Positions 1 through 7,214 of a stretch of 28,495 nt of DNA are shown one piece after another (positions within the stretch are counted from its first letter, which is position 1; the number at the start of each line of letters is the position of its first letter). Below the pieces are notes generated by a model, which worked only from the letters and a program-made list of their open reading frames with translations, was not told where the DNA came from and ran no database searches. Source of the stretch: a virus. Both the position numbers and the translations under genes were made by a program. Where the stretch lies: positions 1 to 28,495 of IMG/VR virus record IMGVR_UViG_3300045999_013652; one strand, written 5' to 3'.

Positions 1-40
1 TATAATTTTAAACTTTATGTAACAATAACAGTATTCTCAA

Positions 41-50
41 AAAATATATA
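41..50 (+). promoter_or_regulatory. AT-box, candidate late promoter
   Basis: AAAATATATA lies 18 nt before the first start codon. The same box recurs upstream of most transcription units here, so I read it as a candidate promoter for the gp55-type sigma. In such an AT-rich genome a single copy is weak evidence. Confidence 0.4.
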
Positions 51-68
51 CTTTAGAGTATAAGTTAT

Positions 69-356
69 ATGAGGTTTAAAGAACTAAATTACGGGGATAA
101 GACCATTACTAATCCAAGGGAGATAGTATCAATCCTCGAAAAAAATAATTTTCATTGGTTAATAGATTCGGAAATTGAAGATGCTAAAATTGAGATTAGC
201 AAAAACACTCTCATTTGGCATGGTGGTAATTATTATTCAGGATTCTGGCATTATGGGATTTTTAAAAATGGTAATTTTTATGGTACCTTTGAAAATGGAA
301 TTTTTGAGAATGGAAACCTCTATGGTAAATTTCTGAGTGGTGTTAAGTTAGTCTAA
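69..356 (+). CDS. Small pentad-repeat (beta-solenoid-like) phage protein
   Basis: A 95-aa protein of unknown function. Residues 1-48 are ordinary. The second half is built of about eight five-residue units of the form x-(F/W/Y/L)-x-x-G, for example IFKNG, TFENG and IFENG. Regular aromatic/Gly pentads like these usually build a beta-solenoid or MORN-like sheet, and similar W/F-G-rich small proteins are common in large phages. It has no signal peptide or membrane segment. It starts 22 nt before the next gene and is preceded by an AT-box. I do not recognise a named family. Confidence 0.7.
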   Translation: MRFKELNYGDKTITNPREIVSILEKNNFHWLIDSEIEDAKIEISKNTLIWHGGNYYSGFWHYGIFKNGNFYGTFENGIFENGNLYGKFLSGVKLV

Positions 357-377
357 ATATAAAAAATAATTTTTTTT

Positions 378-827
378 ATGGGTAAAAGACGATTCGCCAG
401 GCAAAGTAATTTCAAAGAAGAAATTTTAGATGTTGTTAGGATAATTGAAAAGAAAAATAATAGAATATTTTTTGAAATAGAAGATATCATAACAGAAGAT
501 ATTGCTGAGGCAGTTGCTATAATGATGCGACAGAAAGGTATAAATCAAACTGTTTGGAATAAAGAATTAAATCTTGATATTGATACAATTGACCCAAGAA
601 AATGTTTATATTGGTTGACTGGTGGGGATAGGGAATGGGTTACGTTGAATAATTATAATAAGCCTTGGAATCAATGTGACCATCATTTTGCAGATGAATT
701 TGAATTTGTGGTAAGGTGGATTATAAAAAAATCAAAGACCCTTGGGGATATAAAAGAATCTTTTATTGAACATCTAAGTTTACCTGTACTATATGAATTT
801 GCAATAAATAAAAATCTTGTAAAATAA
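378..827 (+). CDS. Hypothetical phage protein
   Basis: A 149-aa soluble protein of no family I recognise. The N-terminus is basic (GKRRFARQ). The middle has a W/C-rich stretch (KCLYWLTGGDREW, then KPWNQCDHHFADEFEF) with two Cys and a His pair that might bind metal, but the spacing fits no known zinc motif. The rest looks helical. It follows the upstream small gene closely in the same direction and is closed by a clear intrinsic terminator 4 nt after the stop, so the two genes probably form one unit. Only the reading frame is well supported. Confidence 0.7.
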   Translation: MGKRRFARQSNFKEEILDVVRIIEKKNNRIFFEIEDIITEDIAEAVAIMMRQKGINQTVWNKELNLDIDTIDPRKCLYWLTGGDREWVTLNNYNKPWNQCDHHFADEFEFVVRWIIKKSKTLGDIKESFIEHLSLPVLYEFAINKNLVK

Positions 828-830
828 TAC

Positions 831-858
831 AAAACCCCACTACTACTGTGGGGTTTTT
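831..858 (+). terminator. Intrinsic terminator
   Basis: AAAACCCCAC, a 7-nt loop, then GTGGGGTTTTT form a GC-rich hairpin flanked by A and T tracts just after the 378-827 gene. The A tract means it could also work for minus-strand transcripts. Confidence 0.85.
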
Positions 859-863
859 AATTT

Positions 864-874
864 AAATATATAAT
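864..874 (+). promoter_or_regulatory. AT-box touching the start codon
   Basis: AAATATATAAT ends 4 nt before the ATG at 879 and directly follows a terminator, so a new transcript should begin near here. If it is a -10-type box the mRNA would be leaderless or nearly so. Confidence 0.45.
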
Positions 875-878
875 TATT

Positions 879-1733
879 ATGTTGAAAGGTGTATTTATAG
901 ATTTGAATGTTTTGATAAACATTGAGAATAAAGCTTGGGTTGTAGATAAGAAAAATTCTAATACACCAATACTTAAAATTTCAAAATCTGAACTGAATTT
1001 AATTAAAAGTGGGATTTATAAAAATCAAGGAAATAAAATAGATTTTAATGGAACCACATTTTATCTTCCAACAAATCTAATGAATAAGATTAAGTTGAAA
1101 GTGAAATCTTACAACTTGGACTTTTCTAATTTAGGGATATCTCTTCAAGAATTTATGAACAAAGATATTATTGATAATCTTGATTATGAACTTAATCTAG
1201 AGTTTATTTCCAATTTAAAGAATAAAATACAAGATATTTATATAATATGTTCAGATAAAACGAGAAAATCATATGAGTCTTTACTTGAAAAACTGGAAAT
1301 GGAATTTCAAAAAAATGGTTTAATTATTAAAAATTATTATCCTATATCTGAAAACTTTTTAAACCAAAATGATGATGATATAAGATTTAAAAAGATGAGA
1401 TTGTTGATTCAACATCTTGTTGGTTATAGGACAGATGGTAATAAATTTAAGGATGAAGAAATAACCAGATATGACCAGATTGAGTTTTATGACAATTCTA
1501 ATGAAACACTTAAAATGTCAAAAGAAATAAATAATCTTTTTGAATTCCTACTTTCAAGGACAGATGATGGTTTGCGTAGTGTCATAAAGGAAGATGTGGT
1601 TGAGTATAAACCAAGTTTGATGATTTTCCAAGAAAATGAAAATAAAGTAAATCAGAGAAATTCATCCAAGGTCTTTTTAAATATTTCCAAAATAGTGAAA
1701 ACATTCGAAAATTTTAATCCTTATTCTTCATAA
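879..1733 (+). CDS. Possible HAD-like phage protein (divergent)
   Basis: A 284-aa protein. The N-terminus, GVFIDLNVLIN, resembles HAD motif I (hydrophobic strand, then D-x-D), but the second Asp is Asn here. Later come IYIICSDK (motif II-like, Ser after a hydrophobic strand), several Lys, and IEFYDNS, which could be the acidic motif IV. The order and spacing fit a HAD-type phosphatase or kinase-phosphatase fold, but no motif is canonical, so any activity is doubtful. It could be a degenerate HAD protein or something unrelated. It stands alone between a terminator and a convergent gene whose 3' end overlaps it by 20 nt. Confidence 0.55.
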   Translation: MLKGVFIDLNVLINIENKAWVVDKKNSNTPILKISKSELNLIKSGIYKNQGNKIDFNGTTFYLPTNLMNKIKLKVKSYNLDFSNLGISLQEFMNKDIIDNLDYELNLEFISNLKNKIQDIYIICSDKTRKSYESLLEKLEMEFQKNGLIIKNYYPISENFLNQNDDDIRFKKMRLLIQHLVGYRTDGNKFKDEEITRYDQIEFYDNSNETLKMSKEINNLFEFLLSRTDDGLRSVIKEDVVEYKPSLMIFQENENKVNQRNSSKVFLNISKIVKTFENFNPYSS

Positions 1734-2322
1734 TCCTCTCAATCATATCATTTAAACTCCTGGCATCCACAATTTTTCCATCTGTTTTTGTTTCTATGCC
1801 TTGTTCTATCTTAGTTTGTTTGATATTCTCCATCATTCTATCATAGTCCTTTCTCATATCTTTATAATATTTCTCCAACTCAGTCCTTTGACTTTGGGCA
1901 AATTTAATATTATCTCTGATTTGGGAAATTGATTGATTGACTACTTCATGCATCCTGGCTGATGAATCTCCATTATCCACTTGTCTTAATTGTGTGAGAA
2001 AGTTTTTTCTTGTCATCTTTTGTAAAAAGATAGTCTCAGCATAAACTTGGGCGTCTTCTTTTACTTTTTTTGATAGGTATTTATTTTCTGAAATACCTGG
2101 TATGTCACCAAAGTATAATTCAAAAAGAGCATCCAAAATTTCCTCAGCTGATTGTAAACTATCAACCTCATCTTTGTCATAATCATATATTTGTATTTCA
2201 CCCAAATCAGGTAAATCCTCTCTCCTGGCTAAGTATTTGTTTACATCCAAATCTTTGTTTTCATCTTGAATCCTGGAGAATTCCTCTTGTAAACTGTTGA
2301 TTTTTTCCTCTTTTTTGCTCAT
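1714..2322 (-). CDS. 16: Probable terminase small subunit (gp16-like)
   Basis: A 202-aa acidic, strongly helical protein transcribed away from the large terminase gene. It has a charged N-terminus, a hydrophobic block near residues 62-72 (EEILDALFELYFGD), and a central region, DSSARMHEVVNQSISQIRDN, followed by a long coiled coil to about residue 165. The SAR-x-x-EV pattern followed by an N-x-x-(L/F) coiled coil resembles the central domain of T4-type gp16, which recognises phage DNA and stimulates the gp17 ATPase. T4 gp16 is 164 aa. The position beside gp17 supports the call. The match is by pattern only, and another coiled-coil virion protein is possible. Confidence 0.55.
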   Translation of the reverse strand: MSKKEEKINSLQEEFSRIQDENKDLDVNKYLARREDLPDLGEIQIYDYDKDEVDSLQSAEEILDALFELYFGDIPGISENKYLSKKVKEDAQVYAETIFLQKMTRKNFLTQLRQVDNGDSSARMHEVVNQSISQIRDNIKFAQSQRTELEKYYKDMRKDYDRMMENIKQTKIEQGIETKTDGKIVDARSLNDMIERIMKNKD

Positions 2323-2340
2323 TGGAGCCTCATAAATTTG

Positions 2341-2350
2341 TCATATATAT
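2341..2350 (+). promoter_or_regulatory. AT-box upstream of terminase
   Basis: TCATATATAT ends 17 nt before the ATG at 2368. Its position argues for the ATG at 2368 over the in-frame TTG at 2338, which lies upstream of the box. Confidence 0.4.
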
Positions 2351-2367
2351 TGAAAAAACTGGTTTCT

Positions 2368-4503
2368 ATGGCAGAAAAAAAGGAGGTTGAAGAGGAAAGG
2401 AAGATAATTTTTACAAGTGAATTAGTCACGGAAACTACCAACAAGATTAATGACGGGGTAATTCTAAAGAGGTTTCAGAATCCTTGGTTCCAAAATGAGG
2501 TTGGTGTTAGAAGAGCTGGGTTAACCTTCATGATGACTGATGATGAGATTCAGGAATACATCAAATGCAAACTTGATATTCAATATTTTGCTGAAAAGTA
2601 TTGTAGAATTAAAACTGAGGATGGTTCAGTTCAGAACATAAAACTTAGAGATTATCAAAAAAATATATTGGATCTTTATACAAAAAATAGGTTTAGTATA
2701 TTATGTGGTTCGAGGCAGATTGGTAAAACAGTGAATGCTGCAATAACTATGTTACATTTCATCACATTCAATAATGATAAAAACATAATGATTGTTGCTA
2801 ACATAAGGAGTACAACTATTGAAATTATTGATAAAATTAAAAATATTTATATACAATTACCATTCTTTCTAAAAGTTGGGATTAAAAACTGGAATCAACA
2901 ATCCATTATTTTTGAAAATGGATGTAGGATAAAATCATCAGCTAGAAGTAAAACACCAGCAATTGGTTACACAATTGACTTTTTATATCTTGATGAGTTT
3001 GCTCATATACCCTCAAATATAATTGAACCTTATTATACAGCAGCTTTTCCAACTGTATCTGCTATAGAAAATTCCAAAATCATAATTACTTCTACTCCAA
3101 ACGGAATGAATTTATTCTATAAGTTACTTAGTGATTCTGAAAGACCTGAGGGAGACCCATTAAAGAACAATTATAAAGCCATGAGGGTTTATTGGTATCA
3201 AGTAGCTGGTAGATTTGTCACTTATTTTAGATTGAACAACCATAAGCTACATGATTTGAATCTGAAAAAAGATTATGTATTTCAAAAAGTAAAAGAATCT
3301 TTTGGTGATTTGACAAAAGTTGAAATGAAGTTTAATTCAGAAAGTCTAAAAGATGTTATTTATGTGTACAATAATGATTTGTGTAGTGACCAAATGGTGA
3401 AATCATTCACTTTTGAGACTTCTGATGGTAGAGAGATATCAATTTATAATATTGCTGAGGTTACTACTTGGAAGGAGGAAGCCATTAAAGACATTGGTGG
3501 TGAGGATGCGTTTAATCAAGAGTATGGTTTGAGGTTTATAAATGCAACTAGGTCTTTATTATCAGAACATATAATTGAAAATTTACTTCAGAATAAAAAG
3601 AACTATGTATATGAAAAAATTGAAGAATTGGACAAACGCCTAAAATTTCCTTATGATGAATTACTTTGGGTTGATGATATTTCAGTTTTTGCACCCTTAG
3701 AAAGAAAATCAATCAGAGGAGTGATGTCAGTTGATATTTCTGAAGGATTAGGTCAAGATTACTCAGTCATTAATATTTTCAAAATTTCCCAAAAATCTGA
3801 TGAAGTTATTGAATCACAAAGTGTTAAATACACGAATTTGAGTGATTTTTTTTGTTTAGAACAAATTGGAATTTATAGATCTAATCATGTTTCAGTTAAA
3901 CAGTTAGCTGAAATATTTTATGTTTTGTTGTTTGAATATTTTGATTACGATAATTTCAAAGTAGTTTTGGAACTTAATAATTATGGAAATGAGTTTTTAG
4001 CTCATTTACCAGGTTTATTTGAAGGTAATAATAATTATGGTTCAAGTGTGTTTTTTAGGTACAGACATCGAGTAGATTCTACTGAGGAAAAAATAGGTTT
4101 GAAAATAGGAGACAATAAGAATATACTAGTCAAGGATTATCAAGATTGTATGGATAAAAGGAATTATATAATAACAAATGAAGACAATATAAGAGAGATA
4201 ACAACCTTTGTGAAGCACATAACCTCTTCAGGGAATGTTAGATATGCTGCTGATATGGGACATGATGATACTGTGATGACTCTAGTTAATACATCAAGTG
4301 TTTTCAGTAAGTATGAGTTCAAAGAAATGGTTGAGGATTATGCTTCAAAAATTGTAGAAAGTTCAAAATTGAGTTACTATAGAAATTTGCTAGGTGAGAG
4401 GGAATATGTCGAGGGAGTTGATTACCAATCATTATTGAACGTAAATAAAAGAAGGAGAATGTATAACAGTCTCCTTTCAAAAAATACTAAAACTTTAGGA
4501 TAG
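2368..4503 (+). CDS. 17: Terminase large subunit (gp17-like packaging ATPase-nuclease)
   Basis: This is the motor that pumps DNA into the prohead and cuts the concatemer. The ATPase domain shows Walker A GSRQIGKT (residues 114-121), Walker B FLYLDE (205-210) and coupling motif TSTPNG (241-246). The C-terminal RNase H-like nuclease has its acidic residues in SVDISEG (D456), VVLELNNYG and ADMGHDD. I start at the ATG at 2368 (711 aa): the frame is open to a TTG at 2338, but that would put the AT-box inside the gene. T4 gp17 is 610 aa. Part of the excess is a block of about 85 residues between VAGR and WKEE, two segments that are nearly adjacent in T4-type enzymes. The last 9 nt overlap a convergent small gene. 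Confidence 0.95.
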   Translation: MAEKKEVEEERKIIFTSELVTETTNKINDGVILKRFQNPWFQNEVGVRRAGLTFMMTDDEIQEYIKCKLDIQYFAEKYCRIKTEDGSVQNIKLRDYQKNILDLYTKNRFSILCGSRQIGKTVNAAITMLHFITFNNDKNIMIVANIRSTTIEIIDKIKNIYIQLPFFLKVGIKNWNQQSIIFENGCRIKSSARSKTPAIGYTIDFLYLDEFAHIPSNIIEPYYTAAFPTVSAIENSKIIITSTPNGMNLFYKLLSDSERPEGDPLKNNYKAMRVYWYQVAGRFVTYFRLNNHKLHDLNLKKDYVFQKVKESFGDLTKVEMKFNSESLKDVIYVYNNDLCSDQMVKSFTFETSDGREISIYNIAEVTTWKEEAIKDIGGEDAFNQEYGLRFINATRSLLSEHIIENLLQNKKNYVYEKIEELDKRLKFPYDELLWVDDISVFAPLERKSIRGVMSVDISEGLGQDYSVINIFKISQKSDEVIESQSVKYTNLSDFFCLEQIGIYRSNHVSVKQLAEIFYVLLFEYFDYDNFKVVLELNNYGNEFLAHLPGLFEGNNNYGSSVFFRYRHRVDSTEEKIGLKIGDNKNILVKDYQDCMDKRNYIITNEDNIREITTFVKHITSSGNVRYAADMGHDDTVMTLVNTSSVFSKYEFKEMVEDYASKIVESSKLSYYRNLLGEREYVEGVDYQSLLNVNKRRRMYNSLLSKNTKTLG

Positions 4504-4638
4504 TTTTTTTAGTAGGTTATCAATCTTTTTATCTTTTTTTGGTAATGAAAATAAATCAAACCAAGATTTTTTCTTTAGACCTTTTTGAGTTTTTTCAATT
4601 TCATTGGTCAATTCTGTCAATATATTTAGGTTTTTCAT
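4495..4638 (-). CDS. Small basic ORF downstream of clpS
   Basis: A 47-aa open frame starts with ATG 12 nt after the ClpS stop on the same strand and ends with TAA inside the last 9 nt of the terminase gene. The product begins MKNLNILTELTNEIEK, has an amphipathic N-terminal helix, a W-F-D-L-F patch and a Lys-rich tail. I know no family. Tight coupling to clpS and its filling of the whole gap to the terminase gene support it as real. It may be a partner of ClpS or an unrelated small phage protein. Confidence 0.55.
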   Translation of the reverse strand: MKNLNILTELTNEIEKTQKGLKKKSWFDLFSLPKKDKKIDNLLKKLS

Positions 4639-4650
4639 AGTCATAAAATT

Positions 4651-4932
4651 TTAAGCTATTTCCATAGTAACACTGAGACCGTTGGATTTCAATTTACTAT
4701 ACATTTTTTGTATAGTTTCATGGTCACCCCTTTTAACATCACACTTACCAGTGAAATGTACTATGTGAGCACATTGGGAAGCTTGTTCTGGTCCATGGTC
4801 GCAATATTTGATTAAACAGTTTATTACATGTTCAAAGGAATTATAATCATCATTGTGAAGGATTAGAATGTAGGGTTTACTCAAGACTTCTTCTACTTGA
4901 TAACTGGTTTGTTCTCTTGTAATTGTTGACAT
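4651..4932 (-). CDS. clpS: ClpS-type Clp protease adaptor
   Basis: A 93-aa protein covering the whole ClpS core. ClpS brings proteins with N-degron (bulky N-terminal) residues to the ClpA/ClpC unfoldase for degradation. The substrate pocket is intact: HNDDYNSFEHV matches the NDD-x(4)-E/D-x-V signature, and CAHIVHFTGKC carries the pocket His. At the gate position where E. coli ClpS has Met40 there is Phe, a feature I associate with Bacteroidota ClpS, as is the GKC-x-VK-x-G ending. The N-terminal extension is about 20 residues, so it could still reach a Clp ATPase. An AT-box sits 3 nt before the ATG. It probably came from a host. It could retune or compete with host N-degron degradation. Confidence 0.93.
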   Translation of the reverse strand: MSTITREQTSYQVEEVLSKPYILILHNDDYNSFEHVINCLIKYCDHGPEQASQCAHIVHFTGKCDVKRGDHETIQKMYSKLKSNGLSVTMEIA

Positions 4933-4935
4933 AGA

Positions 4936-4947
4936 TTTATATATATT
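4936..4947 (-). promoter_or_regulatory. AT-box upstream of clpS
   Basis: On the minus strand AATATATATAAA ends 3 nt before the clpS ATG. A separate plus-strand box follows at 4971-4980, so this region is a divergent promoter zone. Confidence 0.45.
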
Positions 4948-4970
4948 TTTATTAGGAGATATTTGAATAC

Positions 4971-4980
4971 AAATATATAT
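4971..4980 (+). promoter_or_regulatory. AT-box upstream of 5005
   Basis: AAATATATAT lies 24 nt before the ATG at 5005. It falls inside the longer frame that opens with a TTG at 4963, which argues that the frame truly starts at 5005. Confidence 0.4.
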
Positions 4981-5004
4981 GGAAAATTTGAAAAAAACAA
5001 TTCT

Positions 5005-5445
5005 ATGAAAAAAATTTTTGTTCAGACTTCAATTTTCTTAGTAATTATAATTGTTGCTTGGGGTTACATATTCAAATTCAAACCACTAGATATAGATTTT
5101 TCAAAATTCAATCCATTCAAAAAGTCTGAACTTGATATTATTGAGGATAGATTGTTGAAAAGAGTGTCTCAACTTGAGGCTAAAAGTGATTCATTACAAC
5201 CAATTTTATCAAAATATCAAAAAGAAACTGATAGTTTGATGAAAAAAGATTTTGAAATTGATAAGGAATTGGTAATGTTGAAACAAAAAGATTTAATATT
5301 TGAAAAAAAATTCAATCAATCAAGAGACTCTATGAATAAGTATAGAAATAGTCTAAAGGATGTGGTGAAAAAATATGAAGACATGAAAAAAAATCCCAAG
5401 AACTATTCCAATAAGGAAACCATTGATTTTTTCAAAAAATATTAA
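5005..5445 (+). CDS. Membrane-anchored coiled-coil protein (spanin-like topology)
   Basis: A 146-aa protein starting MKKIFVQTSIFLVIIIVAWG: a basic tip, then one transmembrane helix (about residues 8-23), then a long periplasmic region rich in K/E/D/Q that reads as coiled coil (about 45-130). This is the layout of an inner-membrane i-spanin (Rz), and the gene directly precedes another membrane-tethered coiled-coil gene. Spanins disrupt the outer membrane at lysis. No holin or lysin is seen beside it, so the role is inference; a generic membrane protein is equally possible. I prefer the ATG at 5005 to the upstream TTG because the signal-anchor then begins at the start. Confidence 0.6.
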   Translation: MKKIFVQTSIFLVIIIVAWGYIFKFKPLDIDFSKFNPFKKSELDIIEDRLLKRVSQLEAKSDSLQPILSKYQKETDSLMKKDFEIDKELVMLKQKDLIFEKKFNQSRDSMNKYRNSLKDVVKKYEDMKKNPKNYSNKETIDFFKKY

Positions 5446-5450
5446 TTTAT

Positions 5451-5945
5451 ATGAAAAAGATATTTTTTTTAATTTTTACAGTTTTCTCACCATTTTTGGT
5501 GAAATCTCAAGACTTGCCTAAATATTATATCAGTAAAGGTGACACTCTTGGATTGACCCTCCCAATGTCTCAAGTAAAGAAGATTAGAAGAGACCTTGAA
5601 CTAAAGATGGTGCTTGAAACAATAAAATCTAATTGTGACTCCTTATCTAATAAATCCAAAAATCAAGAGCAAGAATGTTTGAATAGATTATCTGATAAGG
5701 ATAAAATTATAAATCAATTAGATACATCCAGACAATCAAAAATAAGGATTATTCAAAGTTTAAATGGTGAATTAGTTACCACAAGGCTTGATAGAGATTT
5801 CCAAAAAAAGGCTTCTCAAACTAAAGACAGTTTGAATATTGTAGTAAATCTAAAGTTGACTGAAGTCAAAACACAAAGAAACTTTTATCTTGGTGGGACA
5901 GTTTTATTTTTAATTACCACTTTGAGTCTATTATTATTCCATTGA
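5451..5945 (+). CDS. Exported coiled-coil protein with C-terminal membrane helix
   Basis: A 164-aa protein with a classical signal peptide (MKKIFFLIFTVFSPFLVKSQ, cleavage likely after KS), a central coiled coil (about 50-135) and a C-terminal hydrophobic helix, GGTVLFLITTLSLLLF. The topology, exported at one end and anchored at the other, is that of a unimolecular spanin, but there is no lipobox Cys, so outer-membrane lipid anchoring is not supported. The start is 5 nt after the previous stop, so the two genes are surely co-transcribed. Together they look like a periplasm-spanning pair. No sequence family is recognised. Confidence 0.6.
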   Translation: MKKIFFLIFTVFSPFLVKSQDLPKYYISKGDTLGLTLPMSQVKKIRRDLELKMVLETIKSNCDSLSNKSKNQEQECLNRLSDKDKIINQLDTSRQSKIRIIQSLNGELVTTRLDRDFQKKASQTKDSLNIVVNLKLTEVKTQRNFYLGGTVLFLITTLSLLLFH

Positions 5946-5961
5946 AAAAAAACAGTTTTTT

Positions 5962-5973
5962 TATATAATATAT
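5962..5973 (+). promoter_or_regulatory. AT-box upstream of 6005
   Basis: TATATAATATAT lies about 31 nt before the ATG at 6005, after a short run of A and T tracts. Confidence 0.35.
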
Positions 5974-6004
5974 ACTGTACATAATTAAAAATTATTCTTT
6001 AAAA

Positions 6005-6535
6005 ATGAATCATATCAGAAAATTTAATTCCTTTCAGAAAGGAAAAAGAAGAGAAGAAATCATAAAGGAAGCTGTATTCCAAGTAAATGATATTTATAAA
6101 GTCAAAACTACTATTGATATTCCACAGTCTTTGATAAACGCTTATGTTAAGAAGGTAAAGGACAATACTGGAAAGAATTTAAGACAATTTTTTGGTGATA
6201 TGGACATTGCTGAAGAAATTGTAAAGTTTGTTGCGCAGAGTGGATTAGATTCTGATAAGCTTTCAGCAAATGCCCTAGTTGGTGGTGGTCAAGAACAATC
6301 ACAACCACAAGCCCAACCAGAGGCACAAACACAAGCTCAGCCTCAAGCTCAGCCAGAAGCACAACCACAGGTTCAACCAGAAGGACAATCTCAAGGGCAA
6401 GTACAGGTTCAGACTGAAACTGAAGGACAGACACAGCCACAAGCTCAACCACAGGATCAATCACAAGGAGAATTTGAAGAAGTTCAAGGTAGTGAAGAAG
6501 AAGAGGAAGAGGGTGAAGAAAAATTACCTGATTAA
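6005..6535 (+). CDS. Q/P-repeat, acidic-tailed phage protein with capsid-leader-like N-terminus
   Basis: A 176-aa protein of unknown family. Residues 1-95 form a globular helical domain. Residues 96-158 are low-complexity repeats of the type QPQAQPEAQ, and the end is a Glu run followed by KLPD. The N-terminus, MNHIRKFNSFQKGK, resembles those of several other proteins here and T4 capsid-targeting leaders (M-x-x-(I/L)-x-x-(F/Y)-x-x-F). An I-K-E/A sequence at residues 20-23 would suit a gp21-type protease. This suggests, but does not prove, a head or core protein. A terminator follows. The frames overlapping the repeats on the other strand are compositional shadows. Confidence 0.7.
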   Translation: MNHIRKFNSFQKGKRREEIIKEAVFQVNDIYKVKTTIDIPQSLINAYVKKVKDNTGKNLRQFFGDMDIAEEIVKFVAQSGLDSDKLSANALVGGGQEQSQPQAQPEAQTQAQPQAQPEAQPQVQPEGQSQGQVQVQTETEGQTQPQAQPQDQSQGEFEEVQGSEEEEEEGEEKLPD

Positions 6536-6548
6536 AATAATTTAAGAT

Positions 6549-6579
6549 AAAAAAAACACTGATTAGTCAGTGTTTTTTT
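6549..6579 (+). terminator. Intrinsic terminator
   Basis: ACACTGA, loop TTAG, TCAGTGT, flanked by an A run and seven Ts, just after the 6005-6535 gene. Confidence 0.85.
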
Positions 6580-6590
6580 ATGCACTTTAT

Positions 6591-6600
6591 AATATATAAT
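6591..6600 (+). promoter_or_regulatory. AT-box touching start codon
   Basis: AATATATAAT ends 2 nt before the ATG at 6603 and follows a terminator, so a promoter is needed here. This spacing predicts a leaderless or nearly leaderless mRNA. Confidence 0.45.
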
Positions 6601-6602
6601 CA

Positions 6603-7214
6603 ATGAAATACCTCAAAGTTTATGAGCAGTTCAATAATCAGGTTTTGTTAATTGTTGATGTTCAGAAATCATTTCGTAAATTTTTTACAGAAATGTATTT
6701 ACACAATCTCATGAAATATTGTAACAATTTTACTGAAGTATATCAATTATGGGACAATCATGTTGATGGGAAAAATGTTGATAAAGACTATTTATTTGAT
6801 GAAAATCCTGATATACCGGTTCACATGGATTTGTATAATTTTCCAAATCAAAAGGACATTATTGAAAAAAGATACAATTATGATGTCGATGTAGATTTCT
6901 ATAAAGACATTCTGGACAAAGAAACCTTTGAAAAAATAAAAGAAAAGGAACGGAGGAACTATTTAGAGGTTGGTGAAATATTTGAGACTAAAGAGGGTAC
7001 AGCTTTGGTTTATATAGGGAATAACCATAAATGGTTTCAAGTGCCGAAAAAATTATATGATCTATTCAAGAATTTGAAAGGTAGAGAAATAATAATAGTG
7101 GGGGGTGCTGACTCTGAATGTTTATCTGATATTTATATTTCAGCTCAATCAATGGGTTTGAATATAAAAAGAGATTGGAAATATATTTGGACTGCTAGTA
7201 GTTGTCCTTTTTAG
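6603..7214 (+). CDS. Isochorismatase-like cysteine hydrolase
   Basis: A 203-aa protein of the isochorismatase/nicotinamidase superfamily. LLIVDVQKSF (catalytic Asp19) is the family's first signature, IIEKRYNYDVD supplies the Lys (K89), and IIIVGGADSECLSD holds the nucleophile Cys173 in the right context. Members hydrolyse nicotinamide, isochorismate or related amides; the substrate cannot be told from sequence. Nicotinamidase activity would fit NAD salvage, known in other large phages. Between residues 40 and 130 it carries a phage-specific, charged insertion. The leader MKYLKVYEQFNN before the first strand resembles T4 capsid-targeting peptides. The stop interlocks with the convergent gp25 gene in TTAG. 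Confidence 0.75.
   Translation: MKYLKVYEQFNNQVLLIVDVQKSFRKFFTEMYLHNLMKYCNNFTEVYQLWDNHVDGKNVDKDYLFDENPDIPVHMDLYNFPNQKDIIEKRYNYDVDVDFYKDILDKETFEKIKEKERRNYLEVGEIFETKEGTALVYIGNNHKWFQVPKKLYDLFKNLKGREIIIVGGADSECLSDIYISAQSMGLNIKRDWKYIWTASSCPF

Noticed and set aside
2338-2367. TTG start for the large terminase
   Set aside because: The AT-box lies inside this stretch and an ATG follows at 2368 with a better context.
3214-3468. Intein in the terminase
   Set aside because: No Cys/Ser start, no H-N end, and the block is far too short with no splicing motifs.
6147-6545. Frames on both strands across the Q/P-repeat gene
   Set aside because: Low-complexity shadows of the 6005-6535 gene, with no independent promoter box or domain.
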